A stretch of 47,074 nucleotides of DNA from UBA7477 sp045602925 (GCA_045602925.1 JAZSCN010000040.1:1-47074), one strand, 5' to 3'. Positions 17,308 to 26,129 are shown, counted from the stretch's first letter. Made by a program: numbers and translations. The notes: a model not told the origin generated them from the letters alone.

Positions 17308-17691
17308 ATGAGCCTTGAAATTATGCTTGACCGAAAGAACAGATGTCTTGTTATGTTAAGTGGTGAGATTGACCATCATAATGCCGGTGGAATTAGAATG
17401 AAAATTGACCTTACAATCGATACTCATTGTCCATCAGAGGTGTTTCTCGACTTTTCTAACGTAACCTTTATGGATAGTTCAGGGATAGGTCTAGTTATGG
17501 GTAGATACCGAATTCTTAGAGAGTACGGTGCAACGCTATATGTTGCAAATTGCTTTGGAACAATTAGAAAGGTTATGCAGCTTTCTGGAATGAATCGACT
17601 CGCTAAGTTTGTTGAAGGCGATTTTAAAAGACAGTTTGAAGAAAATCCTAAGGAGGTGAATAAGAATGAGCAGACAATCAGTGCACAATGA
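17308..17691 (+). CDS. spoIIAA: Anti-sigma-F factor antagonist SpoIIAA
   Basis: A 127-residue STAS-domain protein that, when unphosphorylated, frees SigF from SpoIIAB in the forespore. The phosphorylation site lies in MDSSGIGLVMGRY at Ser58, the same number as in Bacillus. The ATG at 17308 is chosen because AAAGGA lies nine bases upstream; the frame is open from 17242 but runs through the preceding hairpin. Its last codons contain the strong AAGGAGGTG ribosome site of spoIIAB, and the two genes overlap by 26 bases. Confidence 0.95.
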   Translation: MSLEIMLDRKNRCLVMLSGEIDHHNAGGIRMKIDLTIDTHCPSEVFLDFSNVTFMDSSGIGLVMGRYRILREYGATLYVANCFGTIRKVMQLSGMNRLAKFVEGDFKRQFEENPKEVNKNEQTISAQ

Positions 17692-18127
17692 GCTTAAATG
17701 CTCATTTCCAAGTCTCTCAGAAAATGAAAGTCTTGCAAGGCTTTTAGTTAGTGGCTTCGTTTCTCAGCTTAATCCTGCTCTAGATGAACTTTCCGATATC
17801 AAAACGGCAGTTTCTGAGGCAGTCACCAACTGTATAGTTCACGCCTATAGGAATTGTGTCGGAACAGTAAGAATGCTTGTGCGAATTTTGGATAATAACG
17901 AAATTTACATACGCATTTCGGATAGTGGCTGTGGAATAGAAAATATCGAGAAAGCAATGGAACCCCTCTTTACGTCAGCACCAGATGAGGATAGAGCAGG
18001 CCTTGGCTTTACTGTAATGGAAAGCTTTATGGACAAGCTGTCTGTAAATAGTAAGCAGGGTAAGGGAACTACAGTTACTATGCGAAAAAGACTCGAAACA
18101 AGAAAGGTCAAGAATGCAAACCGTTGA
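17666..18127 (+). CDS. spoIIAB: Anti-sigma-F factor and kinase SpoIIAB
   Basis: A 153-residue GHKL-type serine kinase that holds SigF inactive and phosphorylates SpoIIAA. The Bergerat ATP-binding motifs are seen: EAVTNCIVHAY (N box), SDSGCGI (G1) and GLGFTVMESFMD (G2). The start is set by AAGGAGGTG at 17651-17659. It overlaps spoIIAA by 26 bases and sigF by 14 bases, a compact coupled operon. Confidence 0.95.
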   Translation: MSRQSVHNELKCSFPSLSENESLARLLVSGFVSQLNPALDELSDIKTAVSEAVTNCIVHAYRNCVGTVRMLVRILDNNEIYIRISDSGCGIENIEKAMEPLFTSAPDEDRAGLGFTVMESFMDKLSVNSKQGKGTTVTMRKRLETRKVKNANR

Positions 18128-18779
18128 AAAACAAAAGCTTGCCAGCGAAAATTTAGGACTTGTGCATCTGTGCGCAAATAGGTTCAAGGGCAAGAGTATA
18201 GAGTACGATGAGCTGTATTCTGCAGGGTGTGTAGGTCTGATGAAGGCTGTTACTGCCTTTGACGAATCCCTTGGATATAAGTTTTCTACCTATGCCGTGC
18301 CGGTAATAATGGGCGAAATTAAACGTCTTTTTCGTGATGGTGGTACAGTAAAGGTTAGCAGAAGTCTGAAAGAGCTTTCCTTAAAAGTATCAAGACAACG
18401 TGAGTTATATGTAAAAAATCATGGAAAAGAGCCTACTGTTGAAGAGCTATGTTGCTTGTGCGATGTCGATAGAGAAAAGCTTGTTGAAGCACTTAATGTT
18501 TCGTTGCCACCAATTAGTCTTACGGCGCCAAGTGACGATAGCGATACAAATAACGAAATCGACCTGCCTGTAAGTGCACCCGATGATAAAATTATAAACT
18601 CTCTGGCTCTGAAGCAGGCACTGTCACAGCTTGATGAAAGCGATAGACAACTTATATATCTCAGGTATGTAAAAAATAAAACTCAGACGCAAATAGCATC
18701 TGAGCTTTATATGACGCAAGTCCAAGTATCCCGCAGAGAGAAAAAGCTTTTATTAAAGCTTAGGGAGCTCCTGCGTTAG
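18114..18779 (+). CDS. sigF: RNA polymerase sigma-F factor
   Basis: A 221-residue sporulation sigma factor, the first forespore-specific one. Region 2 (about 20-85, DELYSAGCVGLMKAV and YKFSTYAVPVIMGEI), region 3 and region 4 with an HTH (QTQIASELYMTQVQVSRREKK split over about 190-212) are present. SigG is very similar, but the position after spoIIAA-spoIIAB makes SigF the call. Its last 27 bases overlap the 3' end of folC on the other strand, with no terminator between. Confidence 0.95.
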   Translation: MQTVEKQKLASENLGLVHLCANRFKGKSIEYDELYSAGCVGLMKAVTAFDESLGYKFSTYAVPVIMGEIKRLFRDGGTVKVSRSLKELSLKVSRQRELYVKNHGKEPTVEELCCLCDVDREKLVEALNVSLPPISLTAPSDDSDTNNEIDLPVSAPDDKIINSLALKQALSQLDESDRQLIYLRYVKNKTQTQIASELYMTQVQVSRREKKLLLKLRELLR

Positions 18780-20024
18780 TATCTGTGACGCAAGATATAG
18801 CGAGCCACAGATTATGCCGGTGCCTTCCTGAGCAAATCTCATCAGCCTCGCAAAGCCTTGCTCAACACTAGGTGAAGGATAAGCAGTAGCACCAAGCTTT
18901 CCGATTTCATCAGCAAGCTCTATAGAGCCGATTGCATTTGGGTGGAAGCCGTCAACAGTTATAAAGGTGTCGCATGTAGGAACAAGTTGGCTTAATGCAG
19001 AAACAGCCTCTTTGTCTTTTAGCATACCGATAAGAACTGTTCTTCTGCCCGAAGTCTTGCTCCTTATAAGATGTGATAAAGCTGAAAAGCCGTTCGGGTT
19101 GTGCCCACCATCAAGAATAACAAGAGGTTCTTGGCTTATAACTTCAGCTCTTGCTCTTATAACAGCGTGTGAAATTCCGTATTCTATAGACGCCTGACTT
19201 ATAGGTAGCGTGTATCTCATGGCGTGGAAGGCTTCAATAACTGTAGAAGCATTTGCAGCCTGATGAATTCCACACATAGATGTCTTGTAGCTCTTTCCCT
19301 TGTATATAAATTCACATCCCATGAGTGTGTCAGAGGTTATGTCGAGCATTGTGCAGTTAGGTATAAAAGCAGGACTACGCCTGCAAATCGCAGTTCTTAT
19401 AAAAATATCCTGCACCTTCTCATCATTTCCAAAAGACATGATACAAGGTGAACCTTCTTTTATAATACCACATTTTTGTGTAGCGATTTCTTCAATAGTA
19501 CTTCCGAGCATTGCCGTGTGGTCAAAGGATACAGAGCAAATTATCGAAGCAAGCGGATTTTCGATAACATTTGTGCAATCGTTTTTTCCGCCAATGCCAG
19601 TCTCCCAAACAACAACATCACAAGCACGCTCTTTAAAATACAAAAGAGCTATACACATTGTTATTTCAAACTGTGAGAAATCATTTTTGTATTCTGTTTT
19701 TTCGATAGCCTTAGAAACCTCCTCTGCATATCTTGTCAGGTAGTGCAGGGGAATGTTTTTCTTGTTGATTCTTATTCTGTCGCAGTATTCGATAATGTAT
19801 GGCGAAGTAAAAGTTCCTACCCTTAATCCTTCGTGACATATAGCCTCTGTCAGCATTTCGCAAACAGAGCCCTTACCGTTAGTGCCTGCAACGTGTATGA
19901 ACTTAAGCGAATCATGTGGATTAGATAGCTCGTTGAGAAGCGACTTAATTCGACCAAGGTCGCTGACAGGCTTACCCGATTTTCCAAACGAATCGATAAA
20001 TTCAAAAGCTTCTTTAGTATTCAA
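18753..20024 (-). CDS. folC: Bifunctional folylpolyglutamate/dihydrofolate synthase
   Basis: A 423-residue Mur-ligase-like enzyme that adds glutamate to folates (and may make dihydrofolate from dihydropteroate). The P loop HVAGTNGKGSVCEML (about 43-57) and the ligase motif LDGGHNPNG near residue 300 are present. It lies 15 bp after uvrC, and the two form one minus-strand operon. Its stop codon lies inside sigF, a 27-base tail-to-tail overlap. Confidence 0.94.
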   Translation of the reverse strand: MNTKEAFEFIDSFGKSGKPVSDLGRIKSLLNELSNPHDSLKFIHVAGTNGKGSVCEMLTEAICHEGLRVGTFTSPYIIEYCDRIRINKKNIPLHYLTRYAEEVSKAIEKTEYKNDFSQFEITMCIALLYFKERACDVVVWETGIGGKNDCTNVIENPLASIICSVSFDHTAMLGSTIEEIATQKCGIIKEGSPCIMSFGNDEKVQDIFIRTAICRRSPAFIPNCTMLDITSDTLMGCEFIYKGKSYKTSMCGIHQAANASTVIEAFHAMRYTLPISQASIEYGISHAVIRARAEVISQEPLVILDGGHNPNGFSALSHLIRSKTSGRRTVLIGMLKDKEAVSALSQLVPTCDTFITVDGFHPNAIGSIELADEIGKLGATAYPSPSVEQGFARLMRFAQEGTGIICGSLYLASQILTQELPKL

Positions 20025-20039
20025 GCTGTCACTACCTTT

Positions 20040-21878
20040 CTACATATCTTTTATAATTTCCATAAGCTCTCGAGCAGTAGATTCATTGATTTTTGCTGTG
20101 TCACAAAGTTCTTCAATTTGAATCTGCTTTAATGCTTTTGTTGTCTTGTATTTTTTCAAAAGAAGCATAGCCTTCTTAGGACCAATACCCTTAACCTTGG
20201 TAAGCTCCAGCTGATATGCTGAGGCTTTTCTTTTTGCCTTTTGGAAAGAAAGTGCATATCTGTGCACCTCGTCTTGTATGCGTGTTATAAGCTTAAAGCC
20301 TTCGCTTCTTGTCGATAGAGATATTTCACTCCCACCAGTTGCAATAGCTCTGGTTCTGTGTTTTGAGTCTTTCACAAGTCCGTATAATGCAGTTTCGATA
20401 CCTAAATCATTAAGTATTGGAGCTACAGCATTGACATGGCCTTGCCCACCGTCTAAGAAAATGAGGTCAGGGAAGACAGAGAAGCCCTCATCGCCATCTA
20501 AATACCTTCTAAAGCGTCTTTCAATAACCTCACGCATACTAGCGTAATCATCAGGCTTGCCGTAAACATTTTTAAGAGAGAATTTTCTGTACAGCTTTTT
20601 GTTAGGTCGACCGTTTTCAAAAACAATCATACCGGCAACAATGTTTGTTGAGCCTAGATTTGAAATATCATAACACTCTATAATTCTTGGTGGCTTAACA
20701 ATTCCAAGAGCTCTTGCAAGCTCATCGAGTGCCGTTATCTCCCTGCCCGAGCGTCCGACTCTTATAGATAGGTATTCAGAAGCATTGCTGGCAGAAAGCT
20801 TTACAAGTGCAAAAGGATTGCCCTTTTTAGGCGTAGAAATGCTTATAGCGTGTGAACATAAACTCTTTAAATAGCTTGTAAGGTTTTCCTTGTCCTGTTC
20901 ATCAAGGTCTATATCAATGAAAATATCTTTAGGAATATAATCTCTGGCAGAGTAGTATTGAATTATGAATTCTTCGCGTAACTGAGGTGTATCATCTTCA
21001 AGTCCGAGAAAGAAGCTCGCCTTGTCAAATAGCCTGCCATTTCTGTACATAACAACACTAATGCAGGCATTTTCTCCAAGTACAGAAACTGCAATAGCAT
21101 CACAATCACGCCTGCTTTCGTCTACAATTTTCTGACTCTCAGCTGCCTTCGTGATTGCATTTATCCTGTCTCTTAGCATTGCAGCTCTTTCAAATTCAAG
21201 ATTTTCAGAGGCTTCAAGCATCTGTCTTGTCATTTCTTCAATAGATTGCTCCGAGCCACTTTTTATAAATTCAACAGCATCGTCAATTATTTGTCTGTAG
21301 GTAGGAGAATCAAGCTTGCCCTCGCATAAGCCCATGCAACGGTTGATATGGTAGTTAAGGCAAGGCCTTTGCTTTTTAAAATCCTGTGGAAATCTTCTGT
21401 TGCAGGTCGGTAGCTTAAATACTCTGTTTGCTTCGAGTACTGCTTGCTTTACTGCAAATGAGCTTGTATATGGACCAATGTATTGAGCCTTATCATCTTC
21501 CTTTTGAAGAGCAGACTTAAGCCTTGGAAATTCTTCATTAGTAATTTTGATGTAGCTGTAGCCCTTATCATCCTTGAGAAGAATATTATACTTTGGCTTG
21601 TATTGTTTTATAAGCGAGCATTCAAGCACAAGTGCTTCAAATTCGCTATCGGTAATTATAAAGTCATAGTCAAATACATTAGAAACCATCTTTGCAACCT
21701 TTGGTAGATGGTCAGCGTCTTTTCTAAAATAAGAGGATACTCTGTTTTTAAGGCTTTTAGCCTTGCCAATGTAAATAATATCCTTGTCCTTATTCTTCAT
21801 AATGTAACATCCGGGCCTGTCTGTTAGCTTTGCTGTCTTGTCACGAAGATAGGGAAGTCGCTCATTAATTGCTATCAC
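20040..21878 (-). CDS. uvrC: Excinuclease ABC subunit UvrC
   Basis: A 612-residue nuclease that makes both incisions in nucleotide excision repair. It has an N-terminal GIY-YIG domain (GCYIMKNKDKDIIYIGKAK, about 23-41), a UVR motif near residues 195-235 for UvrB contact, an RNase H-like C-terminal nuclease domain (ECYDISNLGS) and a terminal helix-hairpin-helix (KVKGIGPKKA). The length is typical. It is upstream of folC. Confidence 0.96.
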   Translation of the reverse strand: MIAINERLPYLRDKTAKLTDRPGCYIMKNKDKDIIYIGKAKSLKNRVSSYFRKDADHLPKVAKMVSNVFDYDFIITDSEFEALVLECSLIKQYKPKYNILLKDDKGYSYIKITNEEFPRLKSALQKEDDKAQYIGPYTSSFAVKQAVLEANRVFKLPTCNRRFPQDFKKQRPCLNYHINRCMGLCEGKLDSPTYRQIIDDAVEFIKSGSEQSIEEMTRQMLEASENLEFERAAMLRDRINAITKAAESQKIVDESRRDCDAIAVSVLGENACISVVMYRNGRLFDKASFFLGLEDDTPQLREEFIIQYYSARDYIPKDIFIDIDLDEQDKENLTSYLKSLCSHAISISTPKKGNPFALVKLSASNASEYLSIRVGRSGREITALDELARALGIVKPPRIIECYDISNLGSTNIVAGMIVFENGRPNKKLYRKFSLKNVYGKPDDYASMREVIERRFRRYLDGDEGFSVFPDLIFLDGGQGHVNAVAPILNDLGIETALYGLVKDSKHRTRAIATGGSEISLSTRSEGFKLITRIQDEVHRYALSFQKAKRKASAYQLELTKVKGIGPKKAMLLLKKYKTTKALKQIQIEELCDTAKINESTARELMEIIKDM

Positions 21879-21907
21879 AAAGTATCTCTCCTTTCGTAAA
21901 TCTACAA

Positions 21908-21944
21908 TAAAAGCACAATGCCCATAGTATAAGCATTGCGCTTT
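21908..21944 (-). terminator. Terminator after the metallophosphoesterase gene
   Basis: On the minus strand, AAGCGCAATGC pairs with GCATTGTGCTT (one G-T pair), followed by TTTATT. It separates this gene from uvrC. Confidence 0.75.
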
Positions 21945-21949
21945 ATATG

Positions 21950-22780
21950 TTACTTTAAGCTTATAAGTACAATTTCTGACGGGTTGAAAACTCTGAATTT
22001 TCCAAGACCTCTTGATACTACCATATTAGCTCCGAACTTTCTGAATACACCTTCTGTGAAGTCAGGGAAGAAAACCCTCTCAGGTGAAAGGACACCCTTG
22101 CTTGAGATAGGTATCCTGATAATACCACCATGCATATGTCCTGAAAGAACAAGGTCAGCACCCCATTTTTCATATTCATCGAAAGGCAGGGGTGAGTGTG
22201 CAAGCAGGATTGAGAATAAATCATCATCATTCTTTCCGCAAAGCTCTGTAATTTCAGCCCTTGTAACCTGTGGGAGATTCTTAAAGCTTCCATCAGGGTT
22301 TTTGTAAAAGTAGGATTCAAGTGCTAAACCGAAAATTTGAATTTTCTGATTTTCACGTTCAAGGATTTCTCGGGAATTTATAAGAACATGTACACCGATT
22401 GCCATGAGTTCTTCGCAAAGTTTCTTTGCAACGTCTTTGTTGTCAACTTCGTGATTTCCCAGGGAATAATATACTGGTGCAATCTTCATAAGCCTTTTCA
22501 TAAGAATGACTTTGCGAGATATTTTCTTTTCACTTCTTGAGATAAGGTCACCTGTAAAGAAGATTATGTCAGGGTTAAGTGGCTTGATTTTAGCAATCAG
22601 TTTTTCATAATCCTTGCCAAAGCGCTTTGTGTGAAGGTCGGAAAGGTGAAGGATACGAAAGCCTCTGAATTCCTTAGGTAAGCTACGACAAGTAACTCTG
22701 TATCTTGAAACGCTGATTCTTGTGTTTTCAATAATTAAAAATACAATGATAAGCACAGCGATTATAATAGCTATCTTCAC
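21950..22780 (-). CDS. Membrane-anchored metallophosphoesterase
   Basis: A 276-residue protein with one N-terminal membrane helix (about 2-17) and a calcineurin-like phosphoesterase domain. Metal-binding motifs appear in order: HLSDLHTKRF, FFTGDLISR, SLGNHE and SGHMHGG. It resembles YkuE/YaeI-type proteins, some of which act on lipids or phosphodiesters; the substrate is unknown. The GTG at 22780 is used as start because AGGAGGTG lies just upstream, whereas the in-frame ATG at 22822 lies in the promoter region. Confidence 0.87.
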   Translation of the reverse strand: MKIAIIIAVLIIVFLIIENTRISVSRYRVTCRSLPKEFRGFRILHLSDLHTKRFGKDYEKLIAKIKPLNPDIIFFTGDLISRSEKKISRKVILMKRLMKIAPVYYSLGNHEVDNKDVAKKLCEELMAIGVHVLINSREILERENQKIQIFGLALESYFYKNPDGSFKNLPQVTRAEITELCGKNDDDLFSILLAHSPLPFDEYEKWGADLVLSGHMHGGIIRIPISSKGVLSPERVFFPDFTEGVFRKFGANMVVSRGLGKFRVFNPSEIVLISLK

Positions 22781-22813
22781 ATAAGCACCTCCTATACATA
22801 ATACATCATTATA

Positions 22814-22842
22814 ATTATACAATCTTTTTATAATAAATGCAA
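22814..22842 (-). promoter_or_regulatory. SigA promoter of the metallophosphoesterase gene
   Basis: Minus-strand TTGCAT (22842-22837), 17-bp spacer, TATAAT (22819-22814). Confidence 0.75.
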
Positions 22843-22867
22843 GTATATTTTATTGTGTTTATTATAA

Positions 22868-22904
22868 AAATAAACCTGCTAAGTATAATACAAAGCAGGT
22901 TTAA
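22868..22904 (-). terminator. Terminator after ispF
   Basis: AAACCTGCT pairs with AGCAGGTTT around a 13-base loop, followed on the minus strand by ATTTTTATA. Confidence 0.8.
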
Positions 22905-22911
22905 ATTGTTG

Positions 22912-23379
22912 TTACTTTATAAGACAAACTGCTGTGGCCGAAATTCCAAGTCCCTCGCCAGTAAAGCCAAGCTTTTCTTCTGTTGTCGCCTTTACAGAAA
23001 CGCAGGAAATATCTATGCCCATTGCTTGCGAAAGCCTTTCTCTCATAGCCTCAATGTAAGGAGAAAGCTTTGGCGACTGAGCACAAATAGTTGAATCAAC
23101 ATTTTCAATTTCATATCCATTTTTAGAAAGTAAATTTACGCAATGTTTTAAAAGCTCAATGCTGTCAGCACCCTTATACTTTTCATCAGTGTCAGGAAAG
23201 TGCTTTCCAATATCACCTAAAGCACATGCACCAAGCAGGCTATCCATAATTGCGTGAGTAAGAACATCAGCATCAGAGTGACCGAGTAAGCCCTTTTCGT
23301 AAGGCACTTCAACACCACCGATTATAAGCTTTCTACCTTCGGTGAGTCTGTGCACATCATATCCATGACCAATCCTCAT
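22912..23379 (-). CDS. ispF: 2-C-methyl-D-erythritol 2,4-cyclodiphosphate synthase
   Basis: A 155-residue enzyme of the MEP isoprenoid pathway that cyclises CDP-methylerythritol phosphate. Zinc ligands Asp8 and His10 lie in GHGYDVHRL, with the third histidine in LLGHSDADV/LTHAIMD. The length is typical. It starts three bases after the ispD fusion gene and is co-transcribed with it. Confidence 0.96.
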   Translation of the reverse strand: MRIGHGYDVHRLTEGRKLIIGGVEVPYEKGLLGHSDADVLTHAIMDSLLGACALGDIGKHFPDTDEKYKGADSIELLKHCVNLLSKNGYEIENVDSTICAQSPKLSPYIEAMRERLSQAMGIDISCVSVKATTEEKLGFTGEGLGISATAVCLIK

Positions 23380-23382
23380 AAT

Positions 23383-24342
23383 TTATCTTCCTTTCGCAAT
23401 GCTTTCTGCAATGGCAATATCCTCAGGTGTTGTAAGCTTTATGTTGTCGTAGCTTCCGAGAGTTATCTTAGGCATAATTCCTATAGCCTCGCATAGAGAT
23501 ACATCATCTGTGTATTCCTTAGAAAGCAACTTTGCACTTTCCAAAGCGAGTAGATATATTTCCTTGGAAATAACCTGTGGAGTCTGTGCGGCAAATAGCG
23601 TCTCTCTTGCTGGTGTGTTAGTAGCAATGCCATTTTCAGCCTGCTTTATTGTATCCTTGACCGGAACACATACAACAGCACAGCCGGTATCTTTAGCATC
23701 AAATATGCATTTTTCTATTGTTTCACAGCTTGTAAATGGTCTAGCGCCATCTTGAATACAAACATAATCACAATCATCATCTGTAGATAAAACACCATTT
23801 GCAATGCTCTCTTGACGAGTCTTTCCACCCTCAACAATTACAATGTCAGTCTTGTAATCTTCTTTTGAAACAAGCTCAGAAAGTACCTGCTTTGTATCGG
23901 ACGATACAGTCAGTACAATTTTTTCTATCTCACTAATTCTATCAAAGGTGTCAATTGTCCTTAGTATAACAGCTCTGCCATCAATTTCATGCAAAAGTTT
24001 ATTAAAGCCCATTCTAGAAGAGCTTCCACCACAAGCTATTACAGCATTTATTTTATTACCGCTTGGAATGGTAATAGATTCGCTCAAAAGCTTTTTCTGT
24101 CTGCCACGACTTATAGCCATAATAGCATTTAGAAAGTCCACACTGCTATCTTCAAAGCCTTCCTTACTTCTTCCTCTTACAGCATCAATGACTTGTTGCT
24201 CACGATTTCCCTGTAATACAGGTGCATTTGTGCGCTTTTTTTCTCTTGCAACTTCATCGCATATTGCCATTCTTTCCTCAAATAATCTTTGAAGCTCTAT
24301 ATCAAGCTTGTCAATCTTTTCTCTAAGCTCTGTAAGTCCCAC
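23383..24342 (-). CDS. ispD: Chorismate mutase (AroQ) - IspD fusion protein
   Basis: A 319-residue two-domain protein. Residues 1-87 form an AroQ-type chorismate mutase: LREKIDKLD, the expected catalytic residues Arg7, Arg24, Lys35, Arg47, Glu48 and Gln82, with Gln44 in place of E. coli Asp48. Residues 97-319 form MEP cytidylyltransferase IspD with ACGGSSSRMGFNK (Arg110), QDGARPF and the C-terminal DNIKLTTPEDI. IspD makes CDP-methylerythritol for ispF, three bases downstream. The mutase converts chorismate to prephenate for Phe/Tyr. No frame break or internal start is needed: GTG at 24342 with GGAGG seven bases upstream gives one continuous frame. The fusion is unusual. Confidence 0.92.
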   Translation of the reverse strand: MGLTELREKIDKLDIELQRLFEERMAICDEVAREKKRTNAPVLQGNREQQVIDAVRGRSKEGFEDSSVDFLNAIMAISRGRQKKLLSESITIPSGNKINAVIACGGSSSRMGFNKLLHEIDGRAVILRTIDTFDRISEIEKIVLTVSSDTKQVLSELVSKEDYKTDIVIVEGGKTRQESIANGVLSTDDDCDYVCIQDGARPFTSCETIEKCIFDAKDTGCAVVCVPVKDTIKQAENGIATNTPARETLFAAQTPQVISKEIYLLALESAKLLSKEYTDDVSLCEAIGIMPKITLGSYDNIKLTTPEDIAIAESIAKGR

Positions 24343-24374
24343 AAGAATTCCTCCGTTTACATTTCAATAACATA

Positions 24375-24403
24375 ATTATACAACATATCTGTAAATATTA
24401 CAA
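24375..24403 (-). promoter_or_regulatory. Promoter of ispD-ispF
   Basis: Minus-strand TTGTAA (24403-24398), 17-bp spacer, TATAAT (24380-24375). Its -35 box abuts the -35 box of the divergent promoter. Confidence 0.7.
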
Positions 24404-24432
24404 TTGAATTTGAAAAGTTTTTGTGATAAAAT
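24404..24432 (+). promoter_or_regulatory. Promoter of the esterase gene
   Basis: TTGAAT (24404-24409), 17-bp spacer, TAAAAT (24427-24432), 38 bp before the start codon. Confidence 0.65.
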
Positions 24433-24470
24433 ATAGTAAACTAAATTTGAAGTTTTGGAGGATTTAATAT

Positions 24471-25328
24471 ATGATTTTTAAGCAATCCGAAATTTTTGTC
24501 GATTATGAAAAGGCAGGACTATCGTCTGAGGGCTGTAAGGCAACACTCGATTGCTATGCCTATGATATAACCAATGAAACAGGAGAAAAGAAAAGACCTG
24601 CCGTCGTTATATGTCCGGGTGGTGGATACGACTTCTGCTCTGAAAGAGAATCTCAGTTTATTGCCCTTAAGTTTTTAGGCGCTGGTATATGTGCGTTTGT
24701 GCTTAAGTATTCTTGCGTAAAAAAGAAGTTTCCAACTGCCGCACTTGAAGCTGCTGCCGCTATGAAATATGTCAGGGATAACGCAAAGGAGTTTGATATA
24801 GACCCAGAGCTCGTATTTATAGCTGGTTTTTCTGCAGGTGGACACCTCGCTGCATCTGTGTCTGTTTTCTGGGATAAGGAATTTTTATATAAACCACTTG
24901 GCTGTAAGCCGGAGGAGATTAAGCCTGCAGGGCAGATTCTTTCTTATCCTGTGATTACCTCAGGTGAATTTTGTCACGAAGGCTCAATTCTAAATCTTAT
25001 CGGAGAAGAGCAGGACAAAGACCTCAGAGCACTTATGAGCCTTGAAAACCAAGTTACCTGTAATACACCAAAGGCGTTTATCTGGCATTGCTCAGACGAT
25101 GGCTGTGTTCCGGTTCAAAACAGCCTGCTTTATATGAAAGCTCTTATAGAACATGGCGTTTTATATGAATGCCATATCTATGAAAACGGCGGACATGGAC
25201 TAGGACTTTGTGATTTTAATACAGCTTCATATGGCTGGGAGGGACATTTTCAACCTGTAGCTGCAAAGTGGGCAGACCTAGCAATCGATTGGGTAATGAG
25301 ACGTTATACTCCTTTTACCAGACCATAG
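24471..25328 (+). CDS. Alpha/beta hydrolase, acetylesterase-like
   Basis: A 285-residue cytoplasmic hydrolase (no signal peptide). It has the oxyanion-hole motif CPGGGYDF (about 49-56), the nucleophile elbow GFSAGGH with the catalytic serine (about 123), a likely catalytic Asp in HCSDDGCVP and His in GGHGLG. This pattern is found in the BD-FAE/acetyl-xylan-esterase-like group; in gut Clostridia such enzymes often remove acetyl groups from imported sugars, but the substrate is inference. GGAGG precedes the ATG. Confidence 0.87.
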   Translation: MIFKQSEIFVDYEKAGLSSEGCKATLDCYAYDITNETGEKKRPAVVICPGGGYDFCSERESQFIALKFLGAGICAFVLKYSCVKKKFPTAALEAAAAMKYVRDNAKEFDIDPELVFIAGFSAGGHLAASVSVFWDKEFLYKPLGCKPEEIKPAGQILSYPVITSGEFCHEGSILNLIGEEQDKDLRALMSLENQVTCNTPKAFIWHCSDDGCVPVQNSLLYMKALIEHGVLYECHIYENGGHGLGLCDFNTASYGWEGHFQPVAAKWADLAIDWVMRRYTPFTRP

Positions 25329-25333
25329 TATAT

Positions 25334-25366
25334 AAGCCTCGCTAAGCTCGTCTTGGCGAGGCTTGG
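25334..25366 (+). terminator. Hairpin after the esterase gene
   Basis: AAGCCTCGC pairs with GCGAGGCTT around a 13-base loop; only a weak T run follows. Confidence 0.65.
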
Positions 25367-25375
25367 TAATTTAAA

Positions 25376-25404
25376 TTGACATTTCGAGCAGGTTGTGTTA
25401 TTAT
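25376..25404 (+). promoter_or_regulatory. SigA promoter of the zinc-ribbon membrane protein gene
   Basis: TTGACA (25376-25381), 17-bp spacer, TATTAT (25399-25404). Confidence 0.8.
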
Positions 25405-25439
25405 AAATAGGAAGTTTTATAAAAAGGGGAAATCTAAAT

Positions 25440-26120
25440 ATGAAATGTAATGTATGTGGCGCAGAGTATTCGGAAGGGGATAAGATATGCCAATTTTGCG
25501 GATGTGATCTTCCGAGAGTTGCACCTAAAGTGACAACTAATACCAGCCAGGTTGAGTCGTCGACCACTACTACTGAAATGTCTAGCGTTGATTTCGCAAG
25601 ACAACAGCTCCTTGCCCGTGAGAAGAATGATGAAAAAGTTTTCTTTATTTTAAAAATTTGTCTAGCTCTTGCATTACTCAGCTTTTTCCTTCCGTTCTTT
25701 ACATATAAATATCAAGGCGTTTCCGAAGAAGTTGCTGACACATTAAATGCTCTGGCAGGCAAGGAAGTATTTGAAGTATCTGAAATTTCAGACCTTGAAA
25801 TGTCAGGGCTTGACCTTGTGCTTTCAAAGGACTTTGATACAGATATCGGTACACTTACTATAGGCAGAAACTTCTCAATAATTATTTCAGCATTGTGTAT
25901 TGTAGCAGCACTATTATTCTGCTTTATTTCTATTGATAATGGTATCAGAATAAAAGTAATAGCATCGTGTAGTCTGCTTTCGCTGATTACAATGATAAGT
26001 GCATCGCTATCTACTGCTGATGCACTGTTCCGTGAGGGCTTCGGAATCGGATTTGTGCTGTTTTTCATATTTGCACTCGCTTCTGCAGCATTGTCAGCGT
26101 TCTTAAAAGCAATGAGTTAA
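25440..26120 (+). CDS. Zinc-ribbon membrane protein of unknown function
   Basis: A 226-residue protein. The first 23 residues form a C4 zinc ribbon (CNVCGAEY and CQFCGCDLP), followed by a low-complexity Ser/Thr linker (about 36-52), then four likely membrane helices: about 68-84, and three more after residue 140. Between them lies a polar segment of about 55 residues that may be outside the membrane. Such zinc_ribbon_2 membrane proteins are common in Clostridia and mostly uncharacterised. It is a single gene with its own promoter and terminator. Confidence 0.75.
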   Translation: MKCNVCGAEYSEGDKICQFCGCDLPRVAPKVTTNTSQVESSTTTTEMSSVDFARQQLLAREKNDEKVFFILKICLALALLSFFLPFFTYKYQGVSEEVADTLNALAGKEVFEVSEISDLEMSGLDLVLSKDFDTDIGTLTIGRNFSIIISALCIVAALLFCFISIDNGIRIKVIASCSLLSLITMISASLSTADALFREGFGIGFVLFFIFALASAALSAFLKAMS

Positions 26121-26129
26121 TAAGCATTA

